Position numbers and translations under genes: made by a program. Below are positions 17,266-25,914 of a stretch of 64,000 nt of DNA, piece by piece. The stretch is from the NCBI RefSeq assembly GCF_001428385.1, contig NZ_LMSK01000001.1, positions 63,355-127,354 on the forward strand. Direction: 5' to 3'. A model generated the notes under the pieces. That model had not been told where the DNA came from, did not search any database, and was given only the letters and a program-made list of their open reading frames with translations. Each line of letters starts with the position of its first letter. The first letter of the stretch is position 1. This DNA is from Rhodanobacter sp. Soil772. Its GTDB lineage: Bacteria; Pseudomonadota; Gammaproteobacteria; Xanthomonadales; Rhodanobacteraceae.

Positions 17266-19448
17266 ATCACTACTTCGCCACCTGCCCGAAAGGCATGGAA
17301 TACCTGCTGCGCGACGAACTCGTCGCGCTCGGCGCCAGCGACGTGCGCGAGGCACTGGCCGGCGCACATTTTTCCGGCACGCTGGAAACCGCCTACAAGG
17401 CCTGCCTGTGGTCGCGCCTGGCCAGCCGCATCCTGCTGCCGCTGACCGAGTTCGACGCGGCCGACGACGATGCGCTGTATCGCGGCGTGCAGACGATCGA
17501 CTGGAGCCAGCACCTGGCCGCGCATGCCACCTTCGCGGTGGATGCCGGCACCGCGATGAGCAAGCTCACCCACAGCCAGTTCATCGGCCTGCGCGTGAAG
17601 GACGCGGTGGTCGACCAGTTCCGCCAGCGTGACGGCAACCGGCCGGGCATCGATACTGACGAGCCGGACATCCGCATCAATGTGCGCCTGCGTCGCGACC
17701 GCGCCACGCTGTCGCTGGACCTGGCCGGCTCGCCACTGCACCGGCGCGGCTGGCGCGAGGAGCAGGGCGAGGCGCCGCTGAAGGAAAACCTCGCCGCCGC
17801 GATGCTGCTGCGCGCGCGCTGGCCCGAGGTGTACGCCGCCGGCGGCGCGCTGCTCGATCCGATGTGCGGCTCGGGCACCTTGCTGATCGAAGGCGCGTTG
17901 ATGGCGGCCGACGTGGCGCCCGGCCTGCGCCGCGAGTACTTCGGTTTCCTCGGCTGGCAGCAGCACGACATCGCGCTGTGGCGCGGCTTGCTGGATGAAG
18001 CGAAGCAGCGCGCCGAAACCGGCCTGCGCGGTCTGCGCAGCGTGTTCTTCGGCAGCGACGCCGACCCGCGCATGGTGCAGACGGCCAAACGCAACGCGCA
18101 GGCCGCGGGCGTGGCCGGCTTCTTCACCCTGGACAAGCAGGACGTGGCGCGTGCCGCGCCGCCGCCGGGCGTCGACTACGGCCTGGTCATCACCAACCCG
18201 CCGTACGGCGAGCGGCTCGGCGACCGCGCCGAGATGCCGAAGCTGTATCGCGCCGTGGGCGACACCTTGCGCAACCGCTTCAGCGGCTGGCGTGCCGCGG
18301 TGCTGGCCGGCGACGTGGAGCTGGGCCGGGCGATGCAACTGCATGCCGACAAGCGCTACGCGCTGTACAACGGCGCGCTGGAAACCGTGTTGCTGACCTT
18401 CGACCTGAAGCCGCGCGACGAAAAACCACGCGAGCCGAAACCGCTGTCGGCCGGCGCGCAGATGCTGAAGAACCGGCTGGAAAAAAACGTCAAGCATCTG
18501 CGCAAGCGGCTGCTGCGCGAGGATATCCATTGCTGGCGTGCCTACGACCAGGACCTGCCCGAATACGCCGCGGCGATCGACGTCTACGGCGACACGAATG
18601 GCGACGACCACCTGCACATCCAGGAATATCGCGCACCGGCCGATGTGCCGCCTGACGTGGCCCGGCTGCGCCTGCGCGAGATCGCCCGCGTCGCCGGCGA
18701 GGTGCTCGGCGTGCCGCGCGAACGCATTGCGCTGAAGACCCGCGAGCGCGGCAAGGGCGGTTCCAAGTACGGCCAGCTCGACCAGCGCAACGAGTTCATC
18801 GAAGTGGAGGAGGGCGGCCTGAAGTTCCTGGTCAACCTCACCGATTACCTGGACACGGGCCTGTTCCTCGACCACCGGCTGGTGCGCGCGAAAGTGCGCG
18901 AGCTGGCCGAGGGGCGCTGCTTCCTCAACCTGTTCGCCTACACCGCCACTGCCAGCGTGCACGCGGCGGCCGGCGGCGCGCTGGAAACCACCAGCGTGGA
19001 TCTTTCCGCCACCTACCTGGAATGGGCCTCGCGCAATCTCGCGCTGAACGGTTTCAGCGGCGCCAGCCATCGCCTGATGCAGTTCGACGCGCTGGAATTC
19101 CTGCAGCGCGATCGCGGCCATTACGGCTTGATCTTCGTCGACCCGCCGACGTTCTCCAACTCCAAGCGCGCCGAGGATTTCGACGTGCAGCGTGATCACG
19201 TGAAGTTGCTGGAAGCCTGCAATGAGCGGCTGACCCGCGACGGCGTGATCGTGTTTTCGAACAATTTCCGCCGCTTCAAACTGGATCGCGAGGCGCTGGA
19301 ACAGCACTTCGAGATCGAGGACTGGACCACGCCCAGCATCCCGTTCGACTTCGCCCGTCGCGCCGATATCCACGGCTGCTGGCTGCTGCGCCGACGCAAG
19401 GCTGACCCGGGGATCAACCCGTGGGATACGGCGCGCATCAAAAGGTGA
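17262..19448 (+). CDS. rlmKL: Bifunctional 23S rRNA m2G2445 / m7G2069 methyltransferase
   Basis: A 728-aa fusion of RlmL and RlmK. The N-terminal half holds a THUMP domain (about residues 45-155) and an N2-guanine methyltransferase with catalytic NPPYGERLG at about residue 312. The C-terminal half holds a second Rossmann methyltransferase (FLNLFAYTATASVHAAAGGA and the DPPTFSNSKR motif at about residue 627) that makes m7G. Both halves are intact, as in E. coli RlmKL. Together they modify the peptidyl-transferase region of 23S rRNA. The start lies in the ATGA overlap with the hydrolase gene. Confidence 0.96.
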   Translation: MNHYFATCPKGMEYLLRDELVALGASDVREALAGAHFSGTLETAYKACLWSRLASRILLPLTEFDAADDDALYRGVQTIDWSQHLAAHATFAVDAGTAMSKLTHSQFIGLRVKDAVVDQFRQRDGNRPGIDTDEPDIRINVRLRRDRATLSLDLAGSPLHRRGWREEQGEAPLKENLAAAMLLRARWPEVYAAGGALLDPMCGSGTLLIEGALMAADVAPGLRREYFGFLGWQQHDIALWRGLLDEAKQRAETGLRGLRSVFFGSDADPRMVQTAKRNAQAAGVAGFFTLDKQDVARAAPPPGVDYGLVITNPPYGERLGDRAEMPKLYRAVGDTLRNRFSGWRAAVLAGDVELGRAMQLHADKRYALYNGALETVLLTFDLKPRDEKPREPKPLSAGAQMLKNRLEKNVKHLRKRLLREDIHCWRAYDQDLPEYAAAIDVYGDTNGDDHLHIQEYRAPADVPPDVARLRLREIARVAGEVLGVPRERIALKTRERGKGGSKYGQLDQRNEFIEVEEGGLKFLVNLTDYLDTGLFLDHRLVRAKVRELAEGRCFLNLFAYTATASVHAAAGGALETTSVDLSATYLEWASRNLALNGFSGASHRLMQFDALEFLQRDRGHYGLIFVDPPTFSNSKRAEDFDVQRDHVKLLEACNERLTRDGVIVFSNNFRRFKLDREALEQHFEIEDWTTPSIPFDFARRADIHGCWLLRRRKADPGINPWDTARIKR

Positions 19449-19510
19449 ACCCTTCAGTTCACATTAAGCGTGATCCGACGAGCATCCGCCCTGTACAACG
19501 GAGAACGATC

Positions 19511-19933
19511 ATGACCCAACGTTTCAGCGGTGCAGGCAAGCTGGCAGCCATCGGTCTGGCAGTCGCGGCGGCGGTGGCGATGCCACTGAGCGCGTCTGCG
19601 CGCGGTCATGGCTACCACGGCGGTGGTTATCACGGCGGTTACCATGGCGGCTATCACGGCGGTTACTACGGTGGCCATGGCGGTCACTGGAGCGGCGGTC
19701 GCTGGATCGCTGGCGCGATCGTCACCGGTGCGGTGATCGGCCTGGTCGACAATGCGCTGCGCCCGGCGCCGGTGTACTACGGCGCGCCGGTCTACGGCCC
19801 GCCGCGTACGGTGATCTACGAGGATGCCCCGGTGGTGCGTCGTCGCGTGGTCGAGACCCGCACGGTGGTGTACGACGACCCGTACCAGACGCGCTACATC
19901 CGTGACGATGGCTACGATTACGACGGCGACTGA
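19511..19933 (+). CDS. Secreted Gly/His/Tyr-rich protein
   Basis: A 140-aa exported protein with a signal peptide cleaving after ASA (about residue 32). The next stretch is a repeat of the unit GGYH (HGGGYHGGYHGGYHGGYYGG), followed by one hydrophobic helix (IAGAIVTGAVIGLV) and a Tyr/Arg/Asp-rich tail. GGYH repeats are low-complexity and could bind metal or a surface. A good GGAG site lies before the start, and a strong terminator follows, so it is a single-gene transcript. The family is not characterised; similar proteins occur in many Xanthomonadales. Confidence 0.7.
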   Translation: MTQRFSGAGKLAAIGLAVAAAVAMPLSASARGHGYHGGGYHGGYHGGYHGGYYGGHGGHWSGGRWIAGAIVTGAVIGLVDNALRPAPVYYGAPVYGPPRTVIYEDAPVVRRRVVETRTVVYDDPYQTRYIRDDGYDYDGD

Positions 19934-19963
19934 GCCGAGCGGTCAAGTCATCACGCATGACAC

Positions 19964-19994
19964 GAAGGGCCCGGCATGTCCGGGCCCTTCTGTT
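19964..19994 (+). terminator. Rho-independent terminator
   Basis: A perfect 11-bp stem GAAGGGCCCGG / CCGGGCCCTTC with loop CATGT, followed by TGTTT. It ends the transcript of the Gly/His-rich protein gene and, read on the other strand, may also serve the convergent DUF6491-type gene. Confidence 0.85.
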
Positions 19995-20019
19995 TCAGCG
20001 CAATCGGTACCGCACCCGT

Positions 20020-20466
20020 TCAATGGGCGGGCATGGCCGTCGGCTGCTCCGCACCGCTGCCATGACGCGTGGCGCGGGCGCTGAGCTGATCGAAGCGCTC
20101 CTTGTCGATCTTGCTGACCGACTGGATCGCGCACGGTGGCTGGTAGCGTGAGTGCACGGTCTCGCCTACCTCGCCGCAGATGCGGCTGCGATTGACGACG
20201 GTATTGGACGGGTTGGCGCGGAAGATCAGCCCGGGCGGCGGAGTACCCAGTCGCGGACAGTCGCTCTGCAACGTCACCAGGTAGCGCTTGGGACCGGTGC
20301 GCACGATGGCGGTGCGGGCGTCGACGATGTGCCATTCGTTGATCTGGGTGGTGTCGATGCAATCACCTGCAGGCAGCGGCGATCGGGCGGGCGCCGTGTC
20401 GGCGGCCTGCGCCGCGCCGACGCCGACGGTGAGAGCAAGCAGCAGGGTGGGGAGGATCGTTTTCAT
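20020..20466 (-). CDS. DUF6491-type secreted protein
   Basis: A 148-aa exported protein with a signal peptide (MKTILPTLLLALTVGVGAAQA). The mature part has an INEWHIVDARTAIVRTG-KRYLVTL pattern and four cysteines (in GDC, SDC, RIC and PPC) that could form two disulfides; the pattern resembles DUF6491 proteins, common in Xanthomonadales and without known function. The start at 20466 follows a GAGGTAACG site. It is divergent from egtBD with 236 bases between; that gap contains no further gene that I can see. Confidence 0.7.
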   Translation of the reverse strand: MKTILPTLLLALTVGVGAAQAADTAPARSPLPAGDCIDTTQINEWHIVDARTAIVRTGPKRYLVTLQSDCPRLGTPPPGLIFRANPSNTVVNRSRICGEVGETVHSRYQPPCAIQSVSKIDKERFDQLSARATRHGSGAEQPTAMPAH

Positions 20467-20702
20467 GGGCGTTACCTCGTCTGTTTCGGGTAATACGCAT
20501 ACCGTGAATTCCGTCACGGGAACTGCATGCCGGCCCGCATCGGCACGGGTACGGGGGAAGGGCGCTGCAAAGTATCTGCCATCTTCGTATCACAATAAGT
20601 GAACGGTTGACGCGGCATGCTGGCCGACATGCGTTTGAGCGACAAGACACTCGATACCCACCGCCACGCGACCGCCTTGCCGGCCGTACCAAGGGAGTCG
20701 CG

Positions 20703-21953
20703 ATGACGACCTGGCACTCGTCCGCACCTGCAGGCATCGCCGCCCGATTCCTGCAGGTGCGGCAGCGAACGCTTGAACTCTGTGCCAACCTCAGCGCCGA
20801 GGATCTGCAACTGCAGTCGATGCCCGACGCCAGCCCCGGCAAATGGCACTTGGCACATACCAGCTGGTTCTTCGAGCAGTTCGTGCTGGGCCGCGACCCG
20901 GCCTACCGGCCGCGCGATCCGGCCTGGCATTACCTGTTCAACTCCTACTACCAGTCGGTCGGGCCGATGCACGCACGGCCGCAACGTGGCCTGCTGTCGC
21001 GGCCGTCGCTGGACGAGGTACGCGACTACCGGCGCTGCATCGACGACGCGGTGGGCGAACTGCTCGGCCGCGCCGAGGATGCCGAGCTGCCTGGGCTGGT
21101 CGAGTTGGGTCTGCAGCACGAACAGCAGCATCAGGAACTGCTGTTGACCGACATCAAGCACGCGTTCTGGTGCAATCCGTTGCAGCCGGCCTATCGCGCA
21201 CCGATCGCTGCGGCGGCGAATACGAAAGCCGTGCCGCTGCGCTTCGTCGATGGCCGCGAGGGCATCGTCGAGATCGGCCATCGCGGCGAGAGCTTTGCGT
21301 TCGACAACGAGACCCCGCGCCATCGCACCCTGCTGCAGCCGCATGCACTGGCCAACCGCCCGGTGACCAATGCCGAATACCTGGCGTTCGTGCGCGAAGG
21401 CGGCTACCGCGAACCCGGGTTGTGGCTGTCCGACGGCTGGGCCACGCTGCAGCGCGAGGGCTGGCAGCATCCGATCTACTGGCAGGATGACCTGGCCAGC
21501 GAGTTCACCCTGGCTGGCGTGCGCGCGCTCGATCCGCACGAACCGGTCTGCCATCTCAGCTATTACGAGGCTGAGGCATTCGCACGCTGGGCCGGTGCGC
21601 GGCTGCCCACCGAGGCCGAGTGGGAATCGGCGGCGCACGGCGTCGCGATCGACGGCAACCTGCAGGACGCGCAGCGCTTCCAGCCGCGCGCGGCGAGCGG
21701 CGACGCCGGCCTGCTGCAGCTGTACGGCGACGTGTGGGAGTGGACCGCCTCGCCCTACGTCAGCTACCCGGGCTTCCGCCCGCTGCCCGGTTCGCTGGGC
21801 GAGTACAACGGCAAATTCATGTGCGGCCAGTGGGTGTTGCGCGGCGGTTCCTGCGTCACCCCGCGCGATCACCTGCGCGCCAGCTACCGCAATTTCTTTC
21901 CACCCCAGGCCCGCTGGCAATTCGCCGGGCTACGACTGGGACAGGACCGATGA
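20703..21953 (+). CDS. egtB: Ergothioneine biosynthesis sulfoxide synthase EgtB
   Basis: A 416-aa iron enzyme joining a DinB-like helical domain (residues 1-170) to a formylglycine-generating-type domain. The 3-His iron triad is visible as His52 (HLAHTSWFFEQF), His139 and His143 (LQHEQQHQELL). It couples hercynine to a thiol donor (gamma-glutamylcysteine or cysteine) with O2. The C-terminal domain shows the FGE-like WEWTASPY and VLRGGSCVTPRDHLRASYRN. The start at 20703 has an AGGGAG site eight bases upstream. The stop overlaps egtD (ATGA), giving the common two-gene ergothioneine operon. Confidence 0.95.
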   Translation: MTTWHSSAPAGIAARFLQVRQRTLELCANLSAEDLQLQSMPDASPGKWHLAHTSWFFEQFVLGRDPAYRPRDPAWHYLFNSYYQSVGPMHARPQRGLLSRPSLDEVRDYRRCIDDAVGELLGRAEDAELPGLVELGLQHEQQHQELLLTDIKHAFWCNPLQPAYRAPIAAAANTKAVPLRFVDGREGIVEIGHRGESFAFDNETPRHRTLLQPHALANRPVTNAEYLAFVREGGYREPGLWLSDGWATLQREGWQHPIYWQDDLASEFTLAGVRALDPHEPVCHLSYYEAEAFARWAGARLPTEAEWESAAHGVAIDGNLQDAQRFQPRAASGDAGLLQLYGDVWEWTASPYVSYPGFRPLPGSLGEYNGKFMCGQWVLRGGSCVTPRDHLRASYRNFFPPQARWQFAGLRLGQDR

Positions 21954-22939
21954 GCAGCGTGCAACCCTGTGGCATCAGCGACGACGATCGTCGTCCGCCA
22001 TCAAGCGATCTTCTGGAAGTCGTCCAGCGCGGCCTCGGCGCGAAGCCCAAGCGGCTGCCGTCGTGGCTGTTCTACGACGAGCGCGGCTCGATGCTGTTCG
22101 AGCGGATCTGCGAGCAGCCGGAGTATTACCTCACGCGCTGCGAGATCGCGCTGATGGATGAACACGCGGCCGGCATCGCCGATGAACTCGGTGCCGACGT
22201 GCGCCTGGTCGAGTACGGCAGCGGCAATGCGCACAAGACCCGTATGCTGCTCGAACACCTGCATGCACCGGTGGCCTACGTGCCGGTGGAGATTTCGCCG
22301 GAACCGTTGCGGCAAAGTGTCGAGCGGCTGGCGGTGGCGTTCCCGCAGCTGCCGCTGCAGCCGCTGTGCGCGGATTTCAGCAAGCCGCTGCGGCTGCCGA
22401 TTCCGCCGCGTGCGCCGCGGCGCACCGTGCTGTATTTCCCCGGCTCCACCATCGGCAATTTCGAGAATCGTGAGGCCGCCATTCTGCTGCGCAAGATGCG
22501 CAACGAGATGGGCGATGCCGGCGGCATCCTGATCGGGGTGGATTTGAAAAAGGATCCGGCGCTGATCGAGGCGGCCTACAACGACCGCGCCGGCGTCACC
22601 GCCGAGTTCACCCTGAACATGCTGGCGCGGCTGAACCGCGAGATCGGCAGCCACTTCGAGCTGTCGGCGTTCGCCCACCGCGCGCACTACAACCCGATGG
22701 CCGGGCGCATCGAGACGCACCTCGTCAGCCGCCGCGAGCAGCAGGTGAAGGTGGGCCGCGTGAACGTGCCGTTCCGCGCCGACGAGGCGATCCAGGTCGA
22801 ATACAGCTGCAAGTATTCGCTGGAAGACTTCGCCGCGCTGGCCGCCCGCGCCGGGCTGGCCGTGAAACACGTGTGGACCGACCCGCAACGGATGTTCAGC
22901 GTGCAGTACCTGGTGCGCGCCAGCACGCTGGCGCGCTGA
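21950..22939 (+). CDS. egtD: L-histidine N(alpha)-methyltransferase EgtD
   Basis: A 329-aa SAM-dependent methyltransferase that converts histidine to hercynine, the first step of ergothioneine synthesis. Recognised by PEYYLTRCE, the SAM motif VEYGSGNAHKTRMLLEHL, LYFPGSTIGNF, GVDLKKDPALIEAAYND and the C-terminal WTDPQRMFSVQYLV. It follows egtB in an overlapping operon. No egtA, egtC or egtE gene is in the window, which is normal for proteobacterial EgtBD loci, where those steps are supplied by other enzymes or a different thiol donor. Confidence 0.95.
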   Translation: MSSVQPCGISDDDRRPPSSDLLEVVQRGLGAKPKRLPSWLFYDERGSMLFERICEQPEYYLTRCEIALMDEHAAGIADELGADVRLVEYGSGNAHKTRMLLEHLHAPVAYVPVEISPEPLRQSVERLAVAFPQLPLQPLCADFSKPLRLPIPPRAPRRTVLYFPGSTIGNFENREAAILLRKMRNEMGDAGGILIGVDLKKDPALIEAAYNDRAGVTAEFTLNMLARLNREIGSHFELSAFAHRAHYNPMAGRIETHLVSRREQQVKVGRVNVPFRADEAIQVEYSCKYSLEDFAALAARAGLAVKHVWTDPQRMFSVQYLVRASTLAR

Positions 22940-22983
22940 GTGCGAGGCGTGGCGCGCGTATCCAGGCCTGCCGGCGGCTTATC

Positions 22984-24489
22984 TCATTTGACGCCGTACA
23001 ACGCCTTCACGTCGCTGGTCAACGCGGCCTGACTGTCCGCCCGCGCGTAGAACATGTGGCCGCCGGGGTAGTTCTTCACCTGCACGCGGGTCGGGTCGCC
23101 CATCGCCGGCATCTGGTCGACGATCAGCACCGAGGCCATGAACGGGCAGGACAGGTCGTCCCAGCCGTGCGCGATCAGCACGCGCAGGCCCGGATCGTTG
23201 GCGACCGCTTCGCGCAGTTGCGAGACCGAACCCTTGTTCGCGTCCTTGTCCTCGTGCCACAGCTTGTTCACTTCGTAGCTGAGCGCGTTGTAGCGGCCGT
23301 CGTATTTCCAGCCCACGGTCTGGGTGACGAAGTTGACCATTGCCGTGGTGGTGGGCGCGATGATGCCGTTGAGGATCGGGTCGCCGGTCTGCTGGTGCGG
23401 TGCGTACGGGAACGGGTCCCAGGCGGTGACGTTGGAGTCGTAGCGGCTGCCCAGCTTGCCTTCGGCGCGATATACCTCGCGCAAGTAGGCCTGGGTTTCG
23501 ATGCGGCCGCCGGAGCGCCTCACGAACAGCGGATCGAGCCCGGTCAGCTCGGTGACTTTCTTCACCACGCGATCGGTGGCCTGCGGGTCGGAGCGGCCGC
23601 GCATCAGGTCACTGGCGTATTCGCCGCGGGTGTACTCGATGATCGGCGCCATCGCCTCGGCGCTGAGCTTGTGCTCGCGCTCCAGGTGCGCGGCGGCGAT
23701 CGATGGCAGGGTGAGCATCCACGGCAGCGGCGACACGTTCTCGTCGTCCGATGCCGCCGGGTCGAGATAAGGCGACAGCAGCACCACGCCGTTCATCGCC
23801 ACGCCGAGCCGGGTCTGCAGGTACTCGGTGATGCGCGGGCCGCGGAAGCCGCCGTAGCTCTCGCCGACCAGGTACTTGCGCGAGCTCATGCGGCCGTTCT
23901 TGACCAGCCAGTCGTAGACGATGCGCGACAGGTACTGGATGTCGCTGTCGGTGCTGTAGAACTGTTTGGTCGCTTCCTTGTCGTCGACCAGCGCGCGGCT
24001 GTAGCCGGTGCCTACGGGATCGATGAACACCAGGTCGGTGAAGCCCAGCCAGGTACCGGGGTTGTCGTGCAGCGTCGCCGGGTCGGACGGGTTGTCGCCC
24101 TCGACGCCGAAGTTCACCCGCTTCGGTCCGATCGCGCCGAGGTTCAGGTACACCGACGAGGCACCCGGGCCGCCGTTGAGCGCGAACGTCACCGGCCGTT
24201 CCTTGCCAGCCATGGTGTAGGCGGTGAACACCACTTCGCCGGTGGTCTTGCCCTTGTCGTCGCGCACCGGCAGCGAGCCGACGGTGACCGTGTACTTGAG
24301 CGTGCGGCCGTCCACCGTGGCCGATTGCGTCACGTGCGCATCGGCAGGCAACGGTGGCAGTTGGAAGCCATCGCTGCTGGCCGCATCCGGCGCCGCCGGC
24401 TTGTGGGCGTCGGCGGCGAGGGCCGGGGCGGCGTGGGACCCGGCCAGCACGAGGGCCGCCAGCAGAACGGATTGCAGGGACTTGCGCAC
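22984..24489 (-). CDS. S10 family serine carboxypeptidase-like protein
   Basis: A 501-aa exported hydrolase with a signal peptide (cleavage after ALA, about residue 25). The S10 family marks are present: FALNGGPGASSVY (oxyanion loop), the nucleophile Ser211 in VGESYGGFRGP, an Asp in AHGWDDLSCPF and a His in NYPGGHMFY. Such enzymes release C-terminal residues from peptides; the bacterial subfamily is periplasmic or secreted. It appears to be a single-gene unit, oriented opposite to egtBD. Length is typical of the bacterial group. Confidence 0.88.
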   Translation of the reverse strand: MRKSLQSVLLAALVLAGSHAAPALAADAHKPAAPDAASSDGFQLPPLPADAHVTQSATVDGRTLKYTVTVGSLPVRDDKGKTTGEVVFTAYTMAGKERPVTFALNGGPGASSVYLNLGAIGPKRVNFGVEGDNPSDPATLHDNPGTWLGFTDLVFIDPVGTGYSRALVDDKEATKQFYSTDSDIQYLSRIVYDWLVKNGRMSSRKYLVGESYGGFRGPRITEYLQTRLGVAMNGVVLLSPYLDPAASDDENVSPLPWMLTLPSIAAAHLEREHKLSAEAMAPIIEYTRGEYASDLMRGRSDPQATDRVVKKVTELTGLDPLFVRRSGGRIETQAYLREVYRAEGKLGSRYDSNVTAWDPFPYAPHQQTGDPILNGIIAPTTTAMVNFVTQTVGWKYDGRYNALSYEVNKLWHEDKDANKGSVSQLREAVANDPGLRVLIAHGWDDLSCPFMASVLIVDQMPAMGDPTRVQVKNYPGGHMFYARADSQAALTSDVKALYGVK

Positions 24490-24571
24490 GGCTTTTCCTC
24501 GCGGGCGAAAGCGGCCAGCTTAACCGGCCGCGCCGTGGCGGGGGTGTGCGTAAAGGCATGGGTGATCGCGG

Positions 24572-25198
24572 TCAGCGCGCTGCCACCGCCGCGGGCTCCA
24601 GCTTGCCGACCGATGGCGCCACACGCTCCATCCATCGTTCGAATGCCAGCGTGAAGTTCTGCAGCGACTGCACGATGGCCAGGTCGGTCAGCACGCCGTC
24701 CGCATCGAAGCGGCTGGCCGTGTTCGCCACGAACAGGGTCGGGGTGGGCATCACCAGGGCGCCGCAGGTGTGCAGCACCTGGCGCAGCGAGGCCTGCGCC
24801 AGGCGCGTACCCCACGGACCGCTGCTGGCGCCGAGTACGCCGACGGGTTTTTCCGACAGCACGTCGCCGGCGGGACTTTCGCGCGAGAGCCAGTCCAGCG
24901 CGTTCTTCAGCACGCCAGGCATGGCATGGTTGTACTCGGGCGTGGCGATGATCAGGCCGTCCGCGGCGGCGATCGCCGCGCGCAGCGCCTGTACGCCGGC
25001 GGGGCCGGCCGGTTCGCGCCGCTCCAGGTCCTCGTCGAACAGCGGCACGGCGGACAGCGCGTCGTAGACGTCCAGCTGCAGCGTCGCCGGTGCCTGGGCC
25101 ACGGCCGCCTGCAGCAGGCGGCGGTTCCAGGAATCGCGGCGCAGGCTGCCGGCAAGGCACAGCACGCGGCGGGCGGGAGTCGTATGGAAGGCGGTCAT
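24572..25198 (-). CDS. NADPH-dependent FMN reductase family protein
   Basis: A 208-aa flavodoxin-fold reductase. The phosphate loop is VLCLAGSLRRDSWNRRLLQ (a GSLRxxSxNRxL pattern), followed by the family's ATPEYNHAMPGVLKNALDWLSR and GASSGPWGTRLAQASLRQVL. These enzymes reduce FMN, quinones, chromate or azo compounds with NAD(P)H. The start at 25198 lies just 25 bases from the LysE gene end on the same strand, so both are probably co-transcribed and could fall under the divergent LysR regulator. Confidence 0.88.
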   Translation of the reverse strand: MTAFHTTPARRVLCLAGSLRRDSWNRRLLQAAVAQAPATLQLDVYDALSAVPLFDEDLERREPAGPAGVQALRAAIAAADGLIIATPEYNHAMPGVLKNALDWLSRESPAGDVLSEKPVGVLGASSGPWGTRLAQASLRQVLHTCGALVMPTPTLFVANTASRFDADGVLTDLAIVQSLQNFTLAFERWMERVAPSVGKLEPAAVAAR

Positions 25199-25223
25199 CT
25201 CGGTATCTCCGGTGAGCAAAGCG

Positions 25224-25820
25224 TCAGGGTTCGATCAGCAGCAGGAAGGCGCAGGCGACCAGCAGGGCGCCCATCACGATGTCGACGCCGCGGCGGACCG
25301 CGGGGCGCACCAGCCAGCGGGCCAGCCACGCGCCCAGCGCGGCCCACAGCAGCAGGCACAGGGCGGGGATCAGCACGAACAGTCCGGCCAGCGGCAGGTA
25401 ATCGCGCAGGCCGGTGGCCGGCATCGCCGCCAGCACGGTCAGCACGATCACCCAGCTTTTCGGGTTGAGGAACTGGAAGCCGATCAGGCCCAGGGTGCCG
25501 GCCGGCAAGGCTGCCGACGTCGCGGCGGCGTGTCGTGGCGCGATGCCGGCGGCGCACAGCGATACGCCGAGCCAGACCAGGTACAACGCGCCGATCGCGC
25601 CGGTCCAGCGCCGCAGCGGCGGGTGTGTGGCGAAAGCCGCGCCCGCACCCAGTGCCGTCACCGCGAGCAGCAGCAGGCCGCCGCATACAATGCCGACGAT
25701 CGCCGGCATCGCGCCGCGCAGGCCGGCATGCCCTGCCGCGCGCAGCACCACCAGGTTGTTCGGGCCGGGCGTGATCGCGGCCACGCAGAGCAGGCCGCAC
25801 GCGGCAAGCAACGGATCCAT
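25224..25820 (-). CDS. LysE/RhtB family amino-acid exporter
   Basis: A 198-aa membrane protein with about six helices. The LysE/RhtB signature is ITPGPNNLVVLRAAGHAGLRGAM, where TPGPN is the family hallmark, and the second conserved region is GFQFLNPKSWVIVLT. The family exports amino acids or derivatives such as homoserine lactone, threonine or cysteine; the substrate here is unknown. It is divergent from a GcvA-like LysR gene with 92 bases between them, the usual layout of an exporter and its regulator. Confidence 0.9.
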   Translation of the reverse strand: MDPLLAACGLLCVAAITPGPNNLVVLRAAGHAGLRGAMPAIVGIVCGGLLLLAVTALGAGAAFATHPPLRRWTGAIGALYLVWLGVSLCAAGIAPRHAAATSAALPAGTLGLIGFQFLNPKSWVIVLTVLAAMPATGLRDYLPLAGLFVLIPALCLLLWAALGAWLARWLVRPAVRRGVDIVMGALLVACAFLLLIEP

Positions 25821-25893
25821 GGCATGTCCCTCATCGCTAATGGTCGGATGAAGTACATACTCGGGGCTTTGGTTGGTCTGTGCCGTGTGGTTT

Positions 25894-25914
25894 ATGGTCT
25901 AGAATTGCGACCAT
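25894..25914. promoter_or_regulatory. Candidate LysR-type operator overlapping the regulator's start
   Basis: A 6-bp inverted repeat ATGGTC-N9-GACCAT occupies 25894-25914 and runs into the ATG of the LysR gene at 25913. It lies in the divergent gap between the LysE and LysR genes. A T-N11-A core, as in LysR operators, is present, and a possible -10 element TAGAAT at 25900-25905 would start transcription at about the ATG. No ribosome-binding site is visible, so the regulator mRNA may be leaderless. Confidence 0.4.

Noticed and set aside
17244-19373. A 709-codon frame on the minus strand over rlmKL
   Set aside because: Composition is that of an antisense frame of a GC-rich gene, with no family signal; rlmKL is certain.
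22873-24654. A 593-codon plus-strand frame over the S10 peptidase gene
   Set aside because: Again an antisense shadow: low-complexity Ala/Arg/Val text, while the minus-strand peptidase has all catalytic motifs.
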